Below are positions 1 through 11,805 of a stretch of 64,000 nucleotides of DNA, piece after piece. The notes under the pieces are model-generated. The model made no database searches and was not told where the DNA came from. It was given only the letters and a program-made list of their open reading frames with translations. Origin of the DNA: Porites lobata. Its lineage: Eukaryota > Cnidaria > Anthozoa > Scleractinia > Poritidae. Each line of letters begins with the position of its first letter. Within the stretch, counting starts at the first letter, position 1. The DNA lies in the NCBI GenBank assembly GCA_942486035.1, contig CALNXK010000177.1, forward strand, positions 660,001-724,000, written 5' to 3'. A program made the position numbers and the translations under genes.

Positions 1-1236
1 CTTTCTGCTATTTAACTCGAGATAAATTAAAGTAAAGAAGTCATTTCACATCTAAAAGGTATCTTTGCAACAAAGTGTGATTTCCTTAAAGAGCAAATGA
101 CAGTGAAAATAGTATTCTTTGTAGTAAAGTTGAGGTTTTGAATCTTAGGTCCCTCCTAGAAAACCGTTCCGTGTATGTGGGTGTATCTTTTAAGGATTAG
201 GATGTACATGAGTTAAGAGCAACAAACAACACCTTCCCAACTGAGCAGGAAATCAGTGGAGTAAACAATGTAATTAGCAAAATAAAGCAAGCCATTCTTT
301 TTCTACGAAAAATGAAGGTTTGTACTGAGACTGATTATCAACAGTGAAACAGTTATGAAAGTGAAAATGATACGAGTTTTCATACATTTCCATTCAAGTA
401 AAACAGATGCAACATTCATGGCCTAAGGCTGTGCTCTGACGAAAATTGTATTAAGGCCAAAACTATGAAAATTTGAAATTCATAGTGTCTAACCTATTCG
501 AAACTAATTTTGTGCAAACGCTGCTGATATTTCCTGTTTGCCGCAAGGGTAAACGTGATGATCCGTTCCACCAAAGCTTAATCAGTGCTAAATGCTGATT
601 GGTTTAACACTGTTTAAAATAAATTGTTTTCCCTCTACCAAGTGCAGCTAGAAAACAGCCTGTTTTCTTAACATTCTCCATTAAAAGCAGTAAAACCTTG
701 ATATAAGGGCCAAGAGATTGGCAAAATACGTTCACTTAACAAGATTTCCTAATATCGAGGGGTTTTTTTTCCGTTTAAAGTCGAAACTCGCCTAAGCGGC
801 CATCCAAAATGAGAAGGGTTTGAGGTCGCTTACGAGAGGTTCGTCTTTCCTTTAGTCCAGCCCGCCGCGACTGGCGCTAGCAAGAGATGCACGTGGTCGC
901 ACATGGAGGTTCGACTGTATTTATTTTATGAGGCGAAGATTATCGTTTTATCGAGCTTTCAACTGTATTTGTTTAGTCATCCGACAGACCAAGGGGTGAA
1001 TTGAAGCGGTCAGAGCTTCTCCTCAACAAAGCTCAACAATTAAGATATAAAATGATTTATTGTATAAACACCAATGAAATACCAAGTTAGCTTTTGCGCG
1101 AAAGCTTGATATCTTCACATGTGAAAATAACATGTAAAGTATCACCATTGCTATGGCTTCATGATAAACTGCACCTTTCAGACCAAGAAACTATTTAAGT
1201 AAAATGGTTTGGCATGTCATTGGTGTTTATATAATA
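1..1236. other. gene-free stretch, nothing recognised
   Basis: AT-rich sequence without a convincing open frame, splice pattern or RNA gene. The part around 760-920 has the look of an old dispersed repeat (GTCGAA near 780 and TTCGACTGTA near 910 in inverted relation), but the arms are too short to call an element. Confidence 0.4.
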
Positions 1237-1391
1237 AATAGAATATTACATGGTCGCTTGAAGATACGAAATTTCTCTTCTCGAGTTGAAAAAAATATTT
1301 CACTCGTTCGCTGCGCTCACTCGTGAAATATTTAAAACCGAAGAGAAGAGAAATTTCGTATGTCCGCGTGGCCATGTAATATCCTCTATTT
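1237..1391. mobile_element. palindromic MITE, CACTCGTTCGCT-core family, copy 1
   Basis: The two halves are near-perfect inverted repeats: the left end reads AATATTACATGG and the right end CCATGTAATAT. The arms meet in a central core containing CACTCGTTCGCTGCGCTCAC. The whole unit of about 155 bp could fold into one long hairpin. A second member lies at 31814-31962. No protein is encoded, so it would be a non-autonomous element or a hairpin-derived repeat. Confidence 0.75.
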
Positions 1392-3744
1392 ATGTAGCCC
1401 CATTGCACCTGGGCATTTTCAACGACACTGATTTCTAGCCCAAAAGGAATAAGAAATAGATAAAAGATTTTTAACATGACTGACTACATCTCACAACGAT
1501 GTTAACATTAGCGGCGTCCAACAGTTTCAGCATGAGTTCTCAGAGACAATGTTGACTTAACCGACCTCAGGGATTGATAAGTATTCCCTTATTTTTTAAA
1601 ACTTTTCTTTTCGCGTTTTGTTTTGTTCAAGTTTTAAAATCAACAACTAACCCGTTGAACTGGGCCAAGGGAATCCCGCCTAGTGATGGTTGACTCTTAA
1701 CATAATCTTAAGTACTTATAAACAAATCTGAAAGTTCTCTGACTGTTTTAATTTAAGTTTTAAATCACACTTACAATAAGCGTCGCTTAACACAAAGGAG
1801 ATAAGTGTTTCATGAAACGGGCCGTCTCGGCCGATTCATCCGTTTTTGATACTGGCCGTTATCACTGCTTATACTTAAAATTTTGATACTTCGTTCCCAT
1901 TCGAAAACGCATTCCAGATATGGGTTTCACTAGGACGAAACTCCTTTGCCTACTTGGACCTCACTAAAATGTACAAAAACAAACTCAAAATCCGTTTTAG
2001 GGCTCAGTATTTCTACGAAGTCCTCAAAACAAAATTAAACAAATGGAAATCAAACAACCACTCCGTTTATCTTGATGAGAAGTGTCAATTAAGAAGCGAA
2101 AGGGCTGACAAAAAAATATTTGTACACTTAGATAAACCACAGATAAATGAGTTCGTTTTCAAAAACCTCCCATTTTTTGTCTAAGTATCGCTTACATCCT
2201 ATTTCGTGGTCAGTATAGGGAAATTCTAAAGCACAAAAAGGCCCTATACTTCAAGTACCTCACGCCTAAATTAAATACAAACACAAAGAAATCGGGTTAG
2301 GGAGAGAATATCCTCTTTGCCGTCGCACGCGCAACTGCGCTATTGTCTAAGTGTGAAAGAATTAGACATGTACAAATGATCAAATTTTCATTTATGCGAG
2401 AAACTTTTATTGCCTTCATAACCTTACACTACAGTCTAAAGTTTATAAAAAAAAAGAGGTTTCGTTGAAAATTAAGCAGAATTCTTTTGAACTGAACAAC
2501 CCGCAAAAATTTCACATTCCAAGCTCCTGACTAAAGCCAAGGTTGGACGTCATCCAACAAAAAACTACGCCAGGGGATGCTTACCATTTGACAGAAAAAT
2601 CAGGTTGGGGTGTCGAAAGCATAATGGTAAGCGATTTACCAGTTTACCGTGGAAATACCACATCCTTTACGCTTTGAATCCAAAAAAAGGGTGGTAAGCA
2701 ACATTCCGTTTGGTTCGTACCAACCGGAGTGAGGGGACTACCTCAAAACGTACTCCTCAATTTTCGGTTTCCATGTTGGACGAATTCAAATTTCCCAATG
2801 GCCATGTCGGCAGAGAGTCATTATATTTTGCAGCTTTATTCTATGTGTTTACCTCAGCGAACTAGCAAAGCAAAACAACACGTTCATTGCTCAGTCACCA
2901 TGATTTATTGAAGCTATGCGTGGCATCCGGAGATTCGTGCATGTAGAGCTCCAGCTAAAGGTCAACTTTCAAAATAAATAATCGACCATTACCGATCTAT
3001 TACCGGTAAGCGATTTGTAAATAAGCGATAAGCGATTTTTTGTTAACGGCTATGGGCTTGAAAGACTACCTCAAAAGGTTATTCTTGGCTTGCCATCCAT
3101 AGCGAACAGAATGGAAGTCGTGAAGAGTGTTTTACCGGCCAATCGAATCTTAGAGCGGATAGCCTTGAGAAAGAGAGGGGGCTGGTCAGCCGACGCAGGA
3201 AAAGAAAGTGGTTTTTTTCTAGCTCTGACTGTCCCTTAATGTTTCCTCTAAATGTTATGAATGAAAAATTAAGGAAAGATACCGAGTGTATGTCTGTTTA
3301 TTTTACTTTTTTTAAACTGCTATACGAAGCTATTATGGGACCATGTGAAAGTACGGCAGAAGAAAATTTAACAAACGTTTGTAACGTACGAGGTGTCCCT
3401 ATCGAGGTAAACAAATGCACGCTCCGTCGTCTATCCTGAAAACGCATAACGCCTTTCTTATTCCTAAAAAAAGGCACTTAGTGCTATTTAACCCCGCTAA
3501 GAAGCACTTTGACTTCCTCAGTAGCCTGTGACATTTGCGGAAATCACCTTTCTTAAGACTTCCCAAGCATCCTCGATGACTGGTCTGTTTAGATGGATCC
3601 TCTAAAGTTTCTCGTGTTTTTAACAGCAATTTTGTGACTTGCCGCCGGTTTTAAAACCATCCCAGTCACGATTTGTCAAACGAGACATGATCTTCAATTT
3701 TCATGTGAATTTACTAAATTTGCTGTAGATCAACAAACTTACGT
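1392..3744. other. gene-free stretch, nothing recognised
   Basis: Only short random-looking open frames (largest about 76 codons) with low-complexity composition. Around 2580-3010 there are repeated short words such as TAAGCGATTT and TTACC, suggesting an eroded repeat, but I cannot delimit it. Confidence 0.4.
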
Positions 3745-4242
3745 CAGAGGCACTCAACGACTCTTTTCTGTAAAATATCTGTTTTGAGAAACAAATATTA
3801 CCCAAAACTTAGTTTCTATTACTTCAGGACAGCTAAAAATTTCTAGATGACCGTTCCATTCTTGTACAATTTTCGAAGCGTTTCTAATAAATTCCCAACA
3901 ATTTTCCGAAGTTTAATTATTCTCATTTCACTCCCCAGGTGGGGCTATTTTTTTGTAAGAGAAAGGAAACGTAGAATTTTCGGATTCAAAAATGTGATGG
4001 AGAGGGGAATCAGAAAAATTCTCACTTTCGTAATATGTTAAATTGTATCCAAAATTTTCGGGAAAATAATACTACAGCCCTTGTTATTCGAAAAGACTCA
4101 AGTTCCCCTGGGATGGCTGAACAGATACAAATCTTATAGCTCCGCTTAGAATGCACTTCTAGATATCTAAAAGTACTCTGGATAGCCTAAAAAGTGTTTT
4201 CAATGTATGTATCTGGGAGGAAATCGTCTTTGGGTGCCCCTG
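3745..4242. mobile_element. CAGGGGCACCCA-type MITE, long subfamily, copy 1
   Basis: Left end CAGAGGCACTCAACGA and right end TGGGTGCCCCTG are imperfect terminal inverted repeats. The internal sequence (CTGTAAAATATCTGTT near the left, stretches with TAGATGACCGTTCCATTC and AATTTTCGG in the middle, AAAGTGTTTTCAA near the right) matches the element at 10117-10619 almost base for base, which defines a subfamily of about 500 bp. No open frame of consequence. Confidence 0.75.
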
Positions 4243-4985
4243 TTAAGTTGATCAGAATTAAACGGTCCCTTTGAATTTGCTTCACCGTAGAAAGTGGATG
4301 TGCTGAGTATAAATGACATCATTAGGAAGATCGAAGGGCCTCTTCTCGCAGGGTAATGTTTACCTGGTGCCGAAGCAATTTCAAACTGTTCTTGATGGAA
4401 CCACTGGAAATACACAGAAAAATCTATATTCATTTTTCTAGTCCCCGTTGAAGGTTCGTGTTGCAAGCAGAAATATCGCGCAAATATAATTCACCACTTT
4501 CAGTATTTTTGTTTTCTTTCGATATTTTTTCCCTTGCTCTTCCTGCCGTAAGGATCAGTTTACTGTTTTAATCTTAAAAATTGGTACCTTAAAGAAACCA
4601 ATCTGGCCGTGACTTAAGCCTTATTTGACTTCTAAAAGAGACCATTCTAAAACAGGCGGCCTAAAAATCAAGCATGTTCAGTACACCTGACCTGAATCGG
4701 ATCGTGCCAAAGGCAAAGACGGCTTGACTAGAGTCAGATGGCGACCGGAAGCGGAAATGGGTGCAAAAAGGTTCTGCTCTGTGGTAAAGGAAGTTAAGAA
4801 TTTTGCGTGATAACCGGACCCTGCAAGTAAAAATTCCGAGAGCAGGCACGCTACCCGTGATATATACAGTAACATCTCATTCTTAAGGTAAAGAGCCGAA
4901 AAAAGCGCTATACGTGCACGTGCAATATACATGGTTCTTTACAACAGGGAAGGAAATATATGAAGGTCGAACACCTAAAGATGAT
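4243..4985. other. gene-free stretch, nothing recognised
   Basis: Overlapping minus-strand open frames of 60-85 codons around 4660-4930 have no recognisable domain and no supporting splice or start context. Confidence 0.35.
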
Positions 4986-5118
4986 GCTACGAGACAATTC
5001 GCAACTACGATTTTTAGCGCAACACAGCGTTGCAATGTTGGAACTATTCGAAACAATGTCGCAACAATGTTGCAACGCTGTGTAGCACTAAAACTCGTCG
5101 TTGCGAATCGTGTCGTGT
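4986..5118. mobile_element. small foldback MITE
   Basis: The left arm (from GACAATTCGCAACTACGA through ACAGCGTTGCAATGTTG) is the reverse complement, with a few mismatches, of the right arm (CAACAATGTTGCAACGCTGT through GTTGCGAATCGTGTC). The arms of about 50 bases nearly meet, so the 130-bp unit is a hairpin. The 68-codon plus-strand frame across it is a by-product of the palindrome. Confidence 0.65.
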
Positions 5119-6022
5119 AACATCACCTTAAGTCCCTAAGGGCAATAACGAAAATCCTTGAACACAAAAACCAAAAACGAAGACGCCAGAACAAGAAAAC
5201 GAAAGTGTGAGGTTTTCTAATACAAAGAAGAAGCTTCGTTAAGATCCTAGGAGAATAGCACAGCTGCGATGTTTACCGCCACTTCTTATACCATCTAAGC
5301 AGAGAATTATCATAGAATTTGCTTCCTGCTAGCCGAAGCGTCGATCTCTCTTTTCAAGTGCGCGTTTAAATAGTGCTTTTCAGAGATTTGTAACTACATT
5401 TTTGGCCCTGAATCATTCATTTTCCGTTCCAAGGTTAAAACGTCCTATGTTGCCATCCTGGAGGAGTTTTTCATATTTCTTAAATTTCGCGCCCCGGTGT
5501 TTTAGTTGCCAAAAAGAGAGTTTACTCGCAGGCTAGAAAACTTCTCCGCCATTAAACAGACTCCCTTTCGCTTGCGCGCGCTGCTTCCGAGGCGCACTAA
5601 CTTCGCCTGCGAGAACCCAATGGGAGAGAGACCAATCAGAGCGTGCTATTAAGTTTTGTTTGTTGTTTATTAAAGGAAAAATGATTGAAGCTGGGTCTTT
5701 CAAGTGGACGGCGGCTTTCTTTGCGATATAGGAAGGAAGTGTATTAAATATTTCTTAACCAATGACAAAATTTTACCGTCCTTTTCCTATCCTTTGCCAT
5801 ACTTGTAATTCCCGTTTCTCGATCTCGGTGTCAAAAATAGTCTCAGGAACTGCTGTGGTTTAAGGGGTATTTTTAAAGGCACTTATCGCACACAGTGTCA
5901 ACTAAAACGGAGGAAACGGGTATACAGTGTAGGCATCAGTTCCAAATTGAATTTCGATTTTCGTGCACATTACCAGCATGAATATTTAGATTATTATTAT
6001 TATTTTGTTTTTAATGATTACC
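5119..6022. other. gene-free stretch, nothing recognised
   Basis: No open frame over 60 codons. A CpG-containing segment near 5540-5620 is followed by AT-rich sequence, and there is a short TTATTATTATT run near 5990-6005. Confidence 0.4.
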
Positions 6023-6223
6023 GGTCGTTTCAATACAAAGTCGTTTCGATGCACGTTTGTTTAGTCGACTAGTGTAAGTAGTTCCACGTACTTGGCTTAA
6101 AGAACGAAGAATATTCACTCAAAATGTTTTTCTTGTTCACGCGCAAACTATACTAGACGTGAACGAAATTTTTGTGCAAATTCACTGCTTGAATTTGTAT
6201 CGAAACGACTTTGTACTGAAACC
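6023..6223. mobile_element. MITE with GGTYKTTTC terminal inverted repeats
   Basis: Terminal inverted repeats of about 28 bases: the left end begins GGTCGTTTCAATACAAAG and continues TCGTTTCGAT; the right end reads ATCGAAACGACTTTG then TACTGAAACC. The interior of about 145 bp is non-coding. Length, TIRs and AT-rich interior fit a non-autonomous DNA transposon; the superfamily is unclear because no clean target duplication is seen. Confidence 0.65.
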
Positions 6224-6898
6224 ATTGATTTTCTTTTTACATACAATATAAAGTAAAGGCCATTGTCCACACTCTAAACAACACTCTGTTGAAACTGATG
6301 AGGGCTGAATGAGATAATTTTCTTTTAGGACTGAATAGCATATAATGATGATGATGATAAAAATAATAATTATAACTGTAAGGTATATTCAATTAAAAAT
6401 TAGCAAGATGAAAAGAAGAGACCTTCTTCTCCTCTCTCCTTTTAAAAAAACAGGCGATGTCGGAATAAACATAAACATATTGCCTTTGTCGGTATGCTTT
6501 AAGACCACCGCACTGGCGGTATCTGCAGTAAAGAAAGAAAGAAACAAACAAATAAACAAAGAAGTCGTAGAAAGTGCTGGTGGCAAAGACAGACGTGGGG
6601 AATGGAAAATTCGAGACTATGTTATGCGTTTCACTTTTCCTCACAATCTGAACACTTGGAACGAGGCTTCATGAAGGAGGCAACATATCAATGAAAATAT
6701 AACTCTTAATATGAAAAAAAACAGGTGTCATTTAACCAGTCAAACTAGGCTTTTGAATTTTTTAAAAGATGAAACGTGCGTCTCTTTGTATTTCGTTTTA
6801 TTCCACCTTTATAACCCAGTGAGGCAGATTGTTCAAATTTCACATTTCCTGGCTGCCGTACCTTTTTTTTGGCCTTTTTATTTAACGATTTCTTTCAG
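6224..6898. other. gene-free stretch, nothing firmly recognised
   Basis: Contains an open frame of about 109 codons beginning in an ATG-rich simple repeat (6345) with overlapping frames on the other strand; composition is lysine/isoleucine-rich as expected from AT-rich DNA. Not supported as coding. Confidence 0.35.
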
Positions 6899-7231
6899 CT
6901 ATCCATGCTAAGTACTTCAAACTCATCACTTTGCTCTGAAAGTCAAGCTAAAAAAATAAACAAAATCTTTAAGGGTGACATGAAAGTGCGTAGTCTTAGG
7001 AGACAGCCCGCGGTGATTGGCGGCACCGTATACCGCTCGTTCTCATTAACACGAAGTCCAGAAGTCATCGGGCTGAGAAACGCAAGAAGGAAAGAGAAGA
7101 AAAAAATAAGCGAAATTGCCTCGGGCGCCTCACGTCCGAAGACAAAAAGCCGCCACGAAGAGGGAAACAAGTTTAGGATATTATCCAATGTTGTTCTGCC
7201 AATACATGTATCAATAGAGACCATGCAATAA
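6899..7231 (+). CDS. candidate 3'-terminal exon of an unrecognised basic protein
   Basis: A pyrimidine tract ending TTTAACGATTTCTTTCAG gives a good acceptor at 6898. From there a frame of about 110 codons stays open to a TAA at 7229-7231, and that TAA is embedded in an AATAAA polyadenylation-type hexamer. The product is serine-rich at first and then strongly basic, with RRKEKKK in the middle. I recognise no domain and found no upstream exon that clearly joins it. The frame is also open for about 90 codons on the opposite strand, which weakens the case. It may be a chance open frame. Confidence 0.22.
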   Translation, partial: LSMLSTSNSSLCSESQAKKINKIFKGDMKVRSLRRQPAVIGGTVYRSFSLTRSPEVIGLRNARRKEKKKISEIASGASRPKTKSRHEEGNKFRILSNVVLPIHVSIETMQ

Positions 7232-8660
7232 AGGCTTTGGCTGAGTTACCCTGTATAATTTGTTGTAAATTTAAAGTAACCGTTAATAAACGCCAGAACT
7301 TAAATTCTAAATGAGTGATACAAAGGTAATGTAAGGGGTATGGCCTTTACTATCCCGCGTTTTTCACGCCTCCAGTTCTTTCACGTACCACCGATCCTGA
7401 TGAACCTAAGTATTTTGATCATCCTGATGCTTTTCGTCTGTTTTTGTACAGTTTTCAATAGATTATTATTAATATCTAGTTTTAGGCCACTTTTAAAGAC
7501 TTCGTAAAGGGCGTGTCTAATTAAACAATGCATAAAAAACTTCTTGGTCAAAAAAATTTTATTTGGTCCAAGAGTTTTAGATACTTCACCTGCCATTTTC
7601 TGTTTCAGTCAGTACGATTCCGGAGCGCCCCATTAGTGCGTTGACTCGGTCGACATTTACGAAAAACAGCTGTCACTTGTAAAGCTTAGATAGCTCCTTC
7701 TCAAACTCATTTTTAATAATTCATAAACAAAATACAAAAAGAAATTAAATTTTAATGAGTATTTGGAAATCAGATGAAAAACTGCGCAGTTTTGCATCCT
7801 TAATTTCTCCTTCTAAAATTATTTTGTTCGGGAAGAAATACCAGGCATTTGACGCAGTATTCATCACCAGATGAAACACCTCGAAGATCGTCAGAAATAC
7901 TCCGCTGCGCGTCATATTTTCAACTCTCTTCTTGGTGTTGCATCTGGTGATAAAACACTGTGTCTCATGCTTGATATATTACTTCTCCCTTCGAGCACAC
8001 ACCGTTTCTTTGAGAGCACAGAAATGAAAACCCAGCATTGTCATTTACTTTTTCATTTCTTTTCTTCCCTCTTTTTTTGCCTGTTTTTTTTTCTCCCTCT
8101 CTCCGTCAGCTTTTACTTTCAAGGGCCATAATTCTTTAATGAAAAGTATTTCACCAAAACGCCGATTAAAATTGAAAACAAAAAGTTCCAACGGGATACC
8201 GTCGACATCACTTAACATGCTTATCAAATGTACGCTAAACGAATTCTTCGTTCGTCCTAGTGTGCAATGTCATCCTTCAGCGGTAGCGGTCTCTCACGAA
8301 TAGTTTTAGGCGTGGTTGTCTATCGCATCGGTTTGTACATCGCCTGAGGTTGTCGCAATGCAAGGCGCGGTTAAAAAACGTCAAGGAAAGAATATATATT
8401 AAGTGCATATGGTCTAGAAGAATGTGATTGAGCGAAGCGCAAGAAATGAGACAATCATTAGGATTTTTTTTGCTGACAAATTTAAATCCATAATTTAAAA
8501 CGGCCGTAACTAATATAATCATATTGAAGGACGGTTTCCTCGCTTTTCATCGCAGAAAATGAAAACCGCCATCCTCCGAAATATTTTCTTGATTGATAAC
8601 GAGGGAAATTCTGGTTTATGTTTCCCTCCGAACGCACGCAACATGCTAAGACATGATTCC
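7232..8660. other. gene-free stretch, nothing recognised
   Basis: Short frames only. Pyrimidine-rich run at 8040-8110. No repeats with clear ends. Confidence 0.35.
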
Positions 8661-8668
8661 TATAAAAG
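8661..8668 (+). promoter_or_regulatory. TATA box of the small first exon at 8747
   Basis: TATAAAAG lies 79 bases before the ATG at 8747. The same CCTATAAAAG word precedes the gene at 19840, where the TATA-to-ATG distance is 97 bases. Shared architecture rather than the box alone is the reason for calling it. Confidence 0.45.
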
Positions 8669-8746
8669 CTAGCCTGTCGGGTGAATTAGTACACACTTTT
8701 TCATTGACTGTCTCATTGAGAGGAGTGAGCGCAATCTAAGGGGAAA

Positions 8747-8773
8747 ATGAACAGCCATATCTTTCATCTAATT
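8747..8773 (+). CDS. candidate first coding exon, paralogous to the exon at 19840
   Basis: GGGGAAAATG opens a nine-codon frame (MNSHIFHLI) that runs straight into a consensus donor ATT/GTAAGTACAG. The gene at 19840 starts the same way: a TATA box, a short leader, AAAATG, a hydrophobic ten-residue exon ending in LI, then ATT/GTGAGTACAA. Both exons end in phase 0. The exon could encode the front of a signal peptide. I could not identify its partner exon with confidence; one possibility is the open segment at 11445-11630, whose acceptor is poor. It may be a dead duplicate that kept only its 5' end. Confidence 0.35.
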
Positions 8774-10116
8774 GTAAGTACAGAACTTTCTTACTTCAAA
8801 AACTAAAACTCTAATCTTGCTTGTTAACAAAACGTGACGAACTAACTGTTTTATTTGTTTCAACTGGAACGATGAACCGATACATTTCTTTTGTGCCACA
8901 TCCCATTATGGGACGAAAAGTTTTCAGAATTTAATCCGATATTGGCCGCTTTTTTATCAATTTAGTTCATTTTTGTTTGAAGCCAAAAAAGGGGCTGAAA
9001 CCATTAATATATCTGACTTAATTTTGATTTCTCTCTGCCAAATCAGTTGGTTACTAAAGGTAAACTGGATTCGGAATCTAGGATTAACTGCCCAACAATG
9101 ATCTGTCCTTGTTACTAAATCCTGACAAAGTAGAAGATGATAGCTCTTCACGATAACAAACCTGTCGAAGAATACAGATACAGATGAATAGAAGGTTTTT
9201 ACCGTGATCTACAGTGAAATTCGTAAAATTTAACTATTTAAACAATGCATTTCGTCTTTTTTTTACAACCGACTGTCAAAACGTTTTCATTAGGTTAGAT
9301 TGTCGGTACCAATGTACGAAGAACTCATAAAAGCCTCAATTTATTTCTGGCGAGCGTTAACAAGACAGCGTACGAGATAAGTCTCTGTGCATGAGGGCAA
9401 ATCCAGAATTTTGTTTGATGTCAGATCTCAAGCATGCGCACTTGGTCATGTTTCCGCGAGAAGTCTTAAATGAAGTCGTACTAAGTAAACTTTTCCCTTT
9501 TCGTTTTCCTTTCATATTCAAATTTTGTAATCCCAGTTAGGTTTATACAACAAAAGCTTTAATTTGCCTGAGAAAGCAAACCCTCAAGGATTGTGGTTGT
9601 AATATAATAAAATGACGTCATCGTTCAAATGGCCTATTAAGCATAAACTACCGCAAGGTATATCTACAGGCGATAGTCGTGTTTTTCCACATGGGCAAAG
9701 GACATTACGACTAAAATTTCAACGTGAAACATATACCTGCTCTTTGCTTTCTCGATACAAGCTAAAAGTAACTGGGTCGAGAATGTTACCAAAATTCAAA
9801 CAGTGGGTAATTCAGACACCAATTTGAGTAAATAATTATGAAAACAACTGCTCAAAAGATTAGAACTGAGGAGCCACAAATAATACAGCAAATACAAAAT
9901 AAGGCACGGAAGAACAAACTTGAAGAAGATTCAAAATGATTGCAAATGTGCTTTTTGAAAACTTGTTAGCCGAACTAGCATTTTTCAAAGTCCATTTCTG
10001 TTGTTGCCAGCTTTAATACTGTGCATGGGAGACAATATACTTGTTTGATACGAAGTTGCTATTTTGTGGCGTTTACAAGTAATTTCTTCCCCAACACTTA
10101 AATCCATAACAAATAC
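8774..10116. other. gene-free stretch, nothing recognised
   Basis: Would be intron if the exon at 8747 is real. Contains only short frames and no element with clear ends. Confidence 0.35.
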
Positions 10117-10619
10117 CAGGGGCACCCATCGACTGTTTTCTGTGAAATATCTGTTCGGAGAAGCAAATATTTCGGCCTAGAATTTTCTTTTGCTTGGGAA
10201 CTGCTACAAATTGCTAGATGAACCTTCCATTCATGCGCAATCAGTTTTCGAAGCTTATCTAATAAATTCCTTACGACTTTCTGAAATTTAAGTTTCATAT
10301 TTTACTAACCAGTTTACACTTTTTTGTAGAAAAAGGAAACCTAAAATTTTCGGATTCTAAAATGTGGTGGAGACTAGGAATCACAAAAATTCTCACTTTG
10401 ATATTCGTAAAACATTAAATTGCACCTAAAATTTTCGGAAAAATAATACTGAGGCTCTTGTAATTTCGAAAAATTTCAAGTTCCCCTAGGATGACGGAAC
10501 AGATAAGAATTTCGTAGCTCTGCTTCGAAAGCATTCTAGAGATCTAAAAACACCCTGGATAGCCTAAAAAGTGTTTTCAACATAATTATTTTGGAGGAAA
10601 CCTTCGCTGGGTGTCCTTT
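10117..10619. mobile_element. CAGGGGCACCCA-type MITE, long subfamily, copy 2
   Basis: Begins CAGGGGCACCCATCGAC and ends GCTGGGTGTCCTTTT, an imperfect inverted pair. Its body is co-linear with the element at 3745-4242 (same words for the AAATATCTGTT segment, the CTAGATGAACCTTCCATTC segment, and the GATAGCCTAAAAAGTGTTTT segment close to the right end). The two copies differ by scattered substitutions and small gaps, so they are old. Non-coding. Confidence 0.75.
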
Positions 10620-10885
10620 TAAATATGGACGAGTGTACTGGATTGGCAAAATAAACAAAATAAAAAGGACAGCCGTGAGAGAGCCCCCTTAATTGTAACT
10701 GCTTTTACCACTAATTAACATCTTAAAGTTTCAACGTCGGGGCTCACTTTCACATTGAAGCCCCTAGTACAATGAACAAAGTGTATGTCACGTCAGTGTA
10801 GTGTAACAAAATGCTTAGATTTTAGCAAATATAAAAGCGGAGCTCTCAAACCAAAAATCAGCAAATAAGATCATTAAAACACATT

Positions 10886-11065
10886 ACAGTCGACTCTCTC
10901 TTAACGGCCACCTCTATAGGACAGACACCTCCCTAAAACGAACACCTAGAGTGGGTCCCTGACTTTCTTTACTCCCTTTATTTGACTCTCTATAAGACGG
11001 ACATCTCTCTAAGACGGACACTTACTGCCGGTCCCAAAGGTGTCCGTCTTAAAGGGAGTTGACTG
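10886..11065. mobile_element. Tc1/mariner- or pogo-like MITE with TA target site
   Basis: CAGTCGACTCTCTCTTAACG at the left and GGGAGTTGACTG at the right form terminal inverted repeats flanked on both sides by TA (TTACAGTC and GACTGTAA). The interior holds near-tandem copies of a word like CTCTATAAGACGGACA (at about 10910 and 10988, and again near 11006). CAGTYRACTC ends with a TA duplication fit a Tc1/mariner-pogo element; assignment is inference. No transposase is present. Confidence 0.65.
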
Positions 11066-11444
11066 TAATTAAAATACAGAGTCATGCAAAATGTAGTTCT
11101 TGGTGATAAAAAATATTAGTAAAGTCTTATAGGCCAAAAGAAGAAAGAGAATCTCTGTACTACCAGCCGATTTTCAGTTAGATGGTGTGAAGGGCTAAGA
11201 TTTCCCTCTGGTTTGTAATGTAGATGAAATATAAACTGAATATGGCTGAAAAAAAGCTGCAATAAAAAAATTAACGACACTTTAGGGAGTCCTTCAGTTT
11301 TATTTTCTGCGTGATTGCTGTAATCCTGGCTGTAACCTTGTGATATCTCTAATTCAGGGCCGAGTTGTTCAAAGCTGGGCTAAGATAACCCAGGGTTAGT
11401 TTGAAATTTGAATTCAGATATGAAAGCTTAAAAAGCAATATCAG

Positions 11445-11630
11445 GCTTTGCTGACGCGGATTTGCACCCTGAGCTTTCCGGTGACCTCACGCAACGCTCT
11501 GCTCCGTAGAACTGATCAATTGAAAGTTCGTAATGTGCTCAATGATTTCTGTATAAGAAAAGGAAGGAAGCTTTTAGAGAGGAAGTTGGACATTGTAAAC
11601 CAATCTCGTATTCAGCAACAGGTTATGTGA
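11445..11630 (+). CDS. candidate small secreted peptide exon (weak)
   Basis: An open segment of 61 codons follows AATATCAG at 11444 and ends in a TGA at 11628-11630 that overlaps an AATAAA hexamer. If spliced from the ATT at 8773 it stays in phase 0 and would give a protein of about 70 residues with a hydrophobic N-terminus and a basic remainder containing a GRK tripeptide, the kind of site cut and amidated in neuropeptide precursors. Against it: the pyrimidine tract is poor and the sequence just upstream (11360-11440) looks like a dispersed repeat. Confidence 0.18.
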   Translation, partial: ALLTRICTLSFPVTSRNALLRRTDQLKVRNVLNDFCIRKGRKLLERKLDIVNQSRIQQQVM

Positions 11631-11805
11631 ATAAAACATGGCGTAACGAAATTTTGTATTATTAAACTATAAATTTATGCCGCTAAAATGTTGTAGCGAA
11701 GAATAGTTGAACTAGTTGTATCCCAGTTAAAAGCGCAATCACATCGATGGTCTCATGAAGATTATTGTTTTTAACTACATACAACCATGAGTAACTACAT
11801 GCAGC

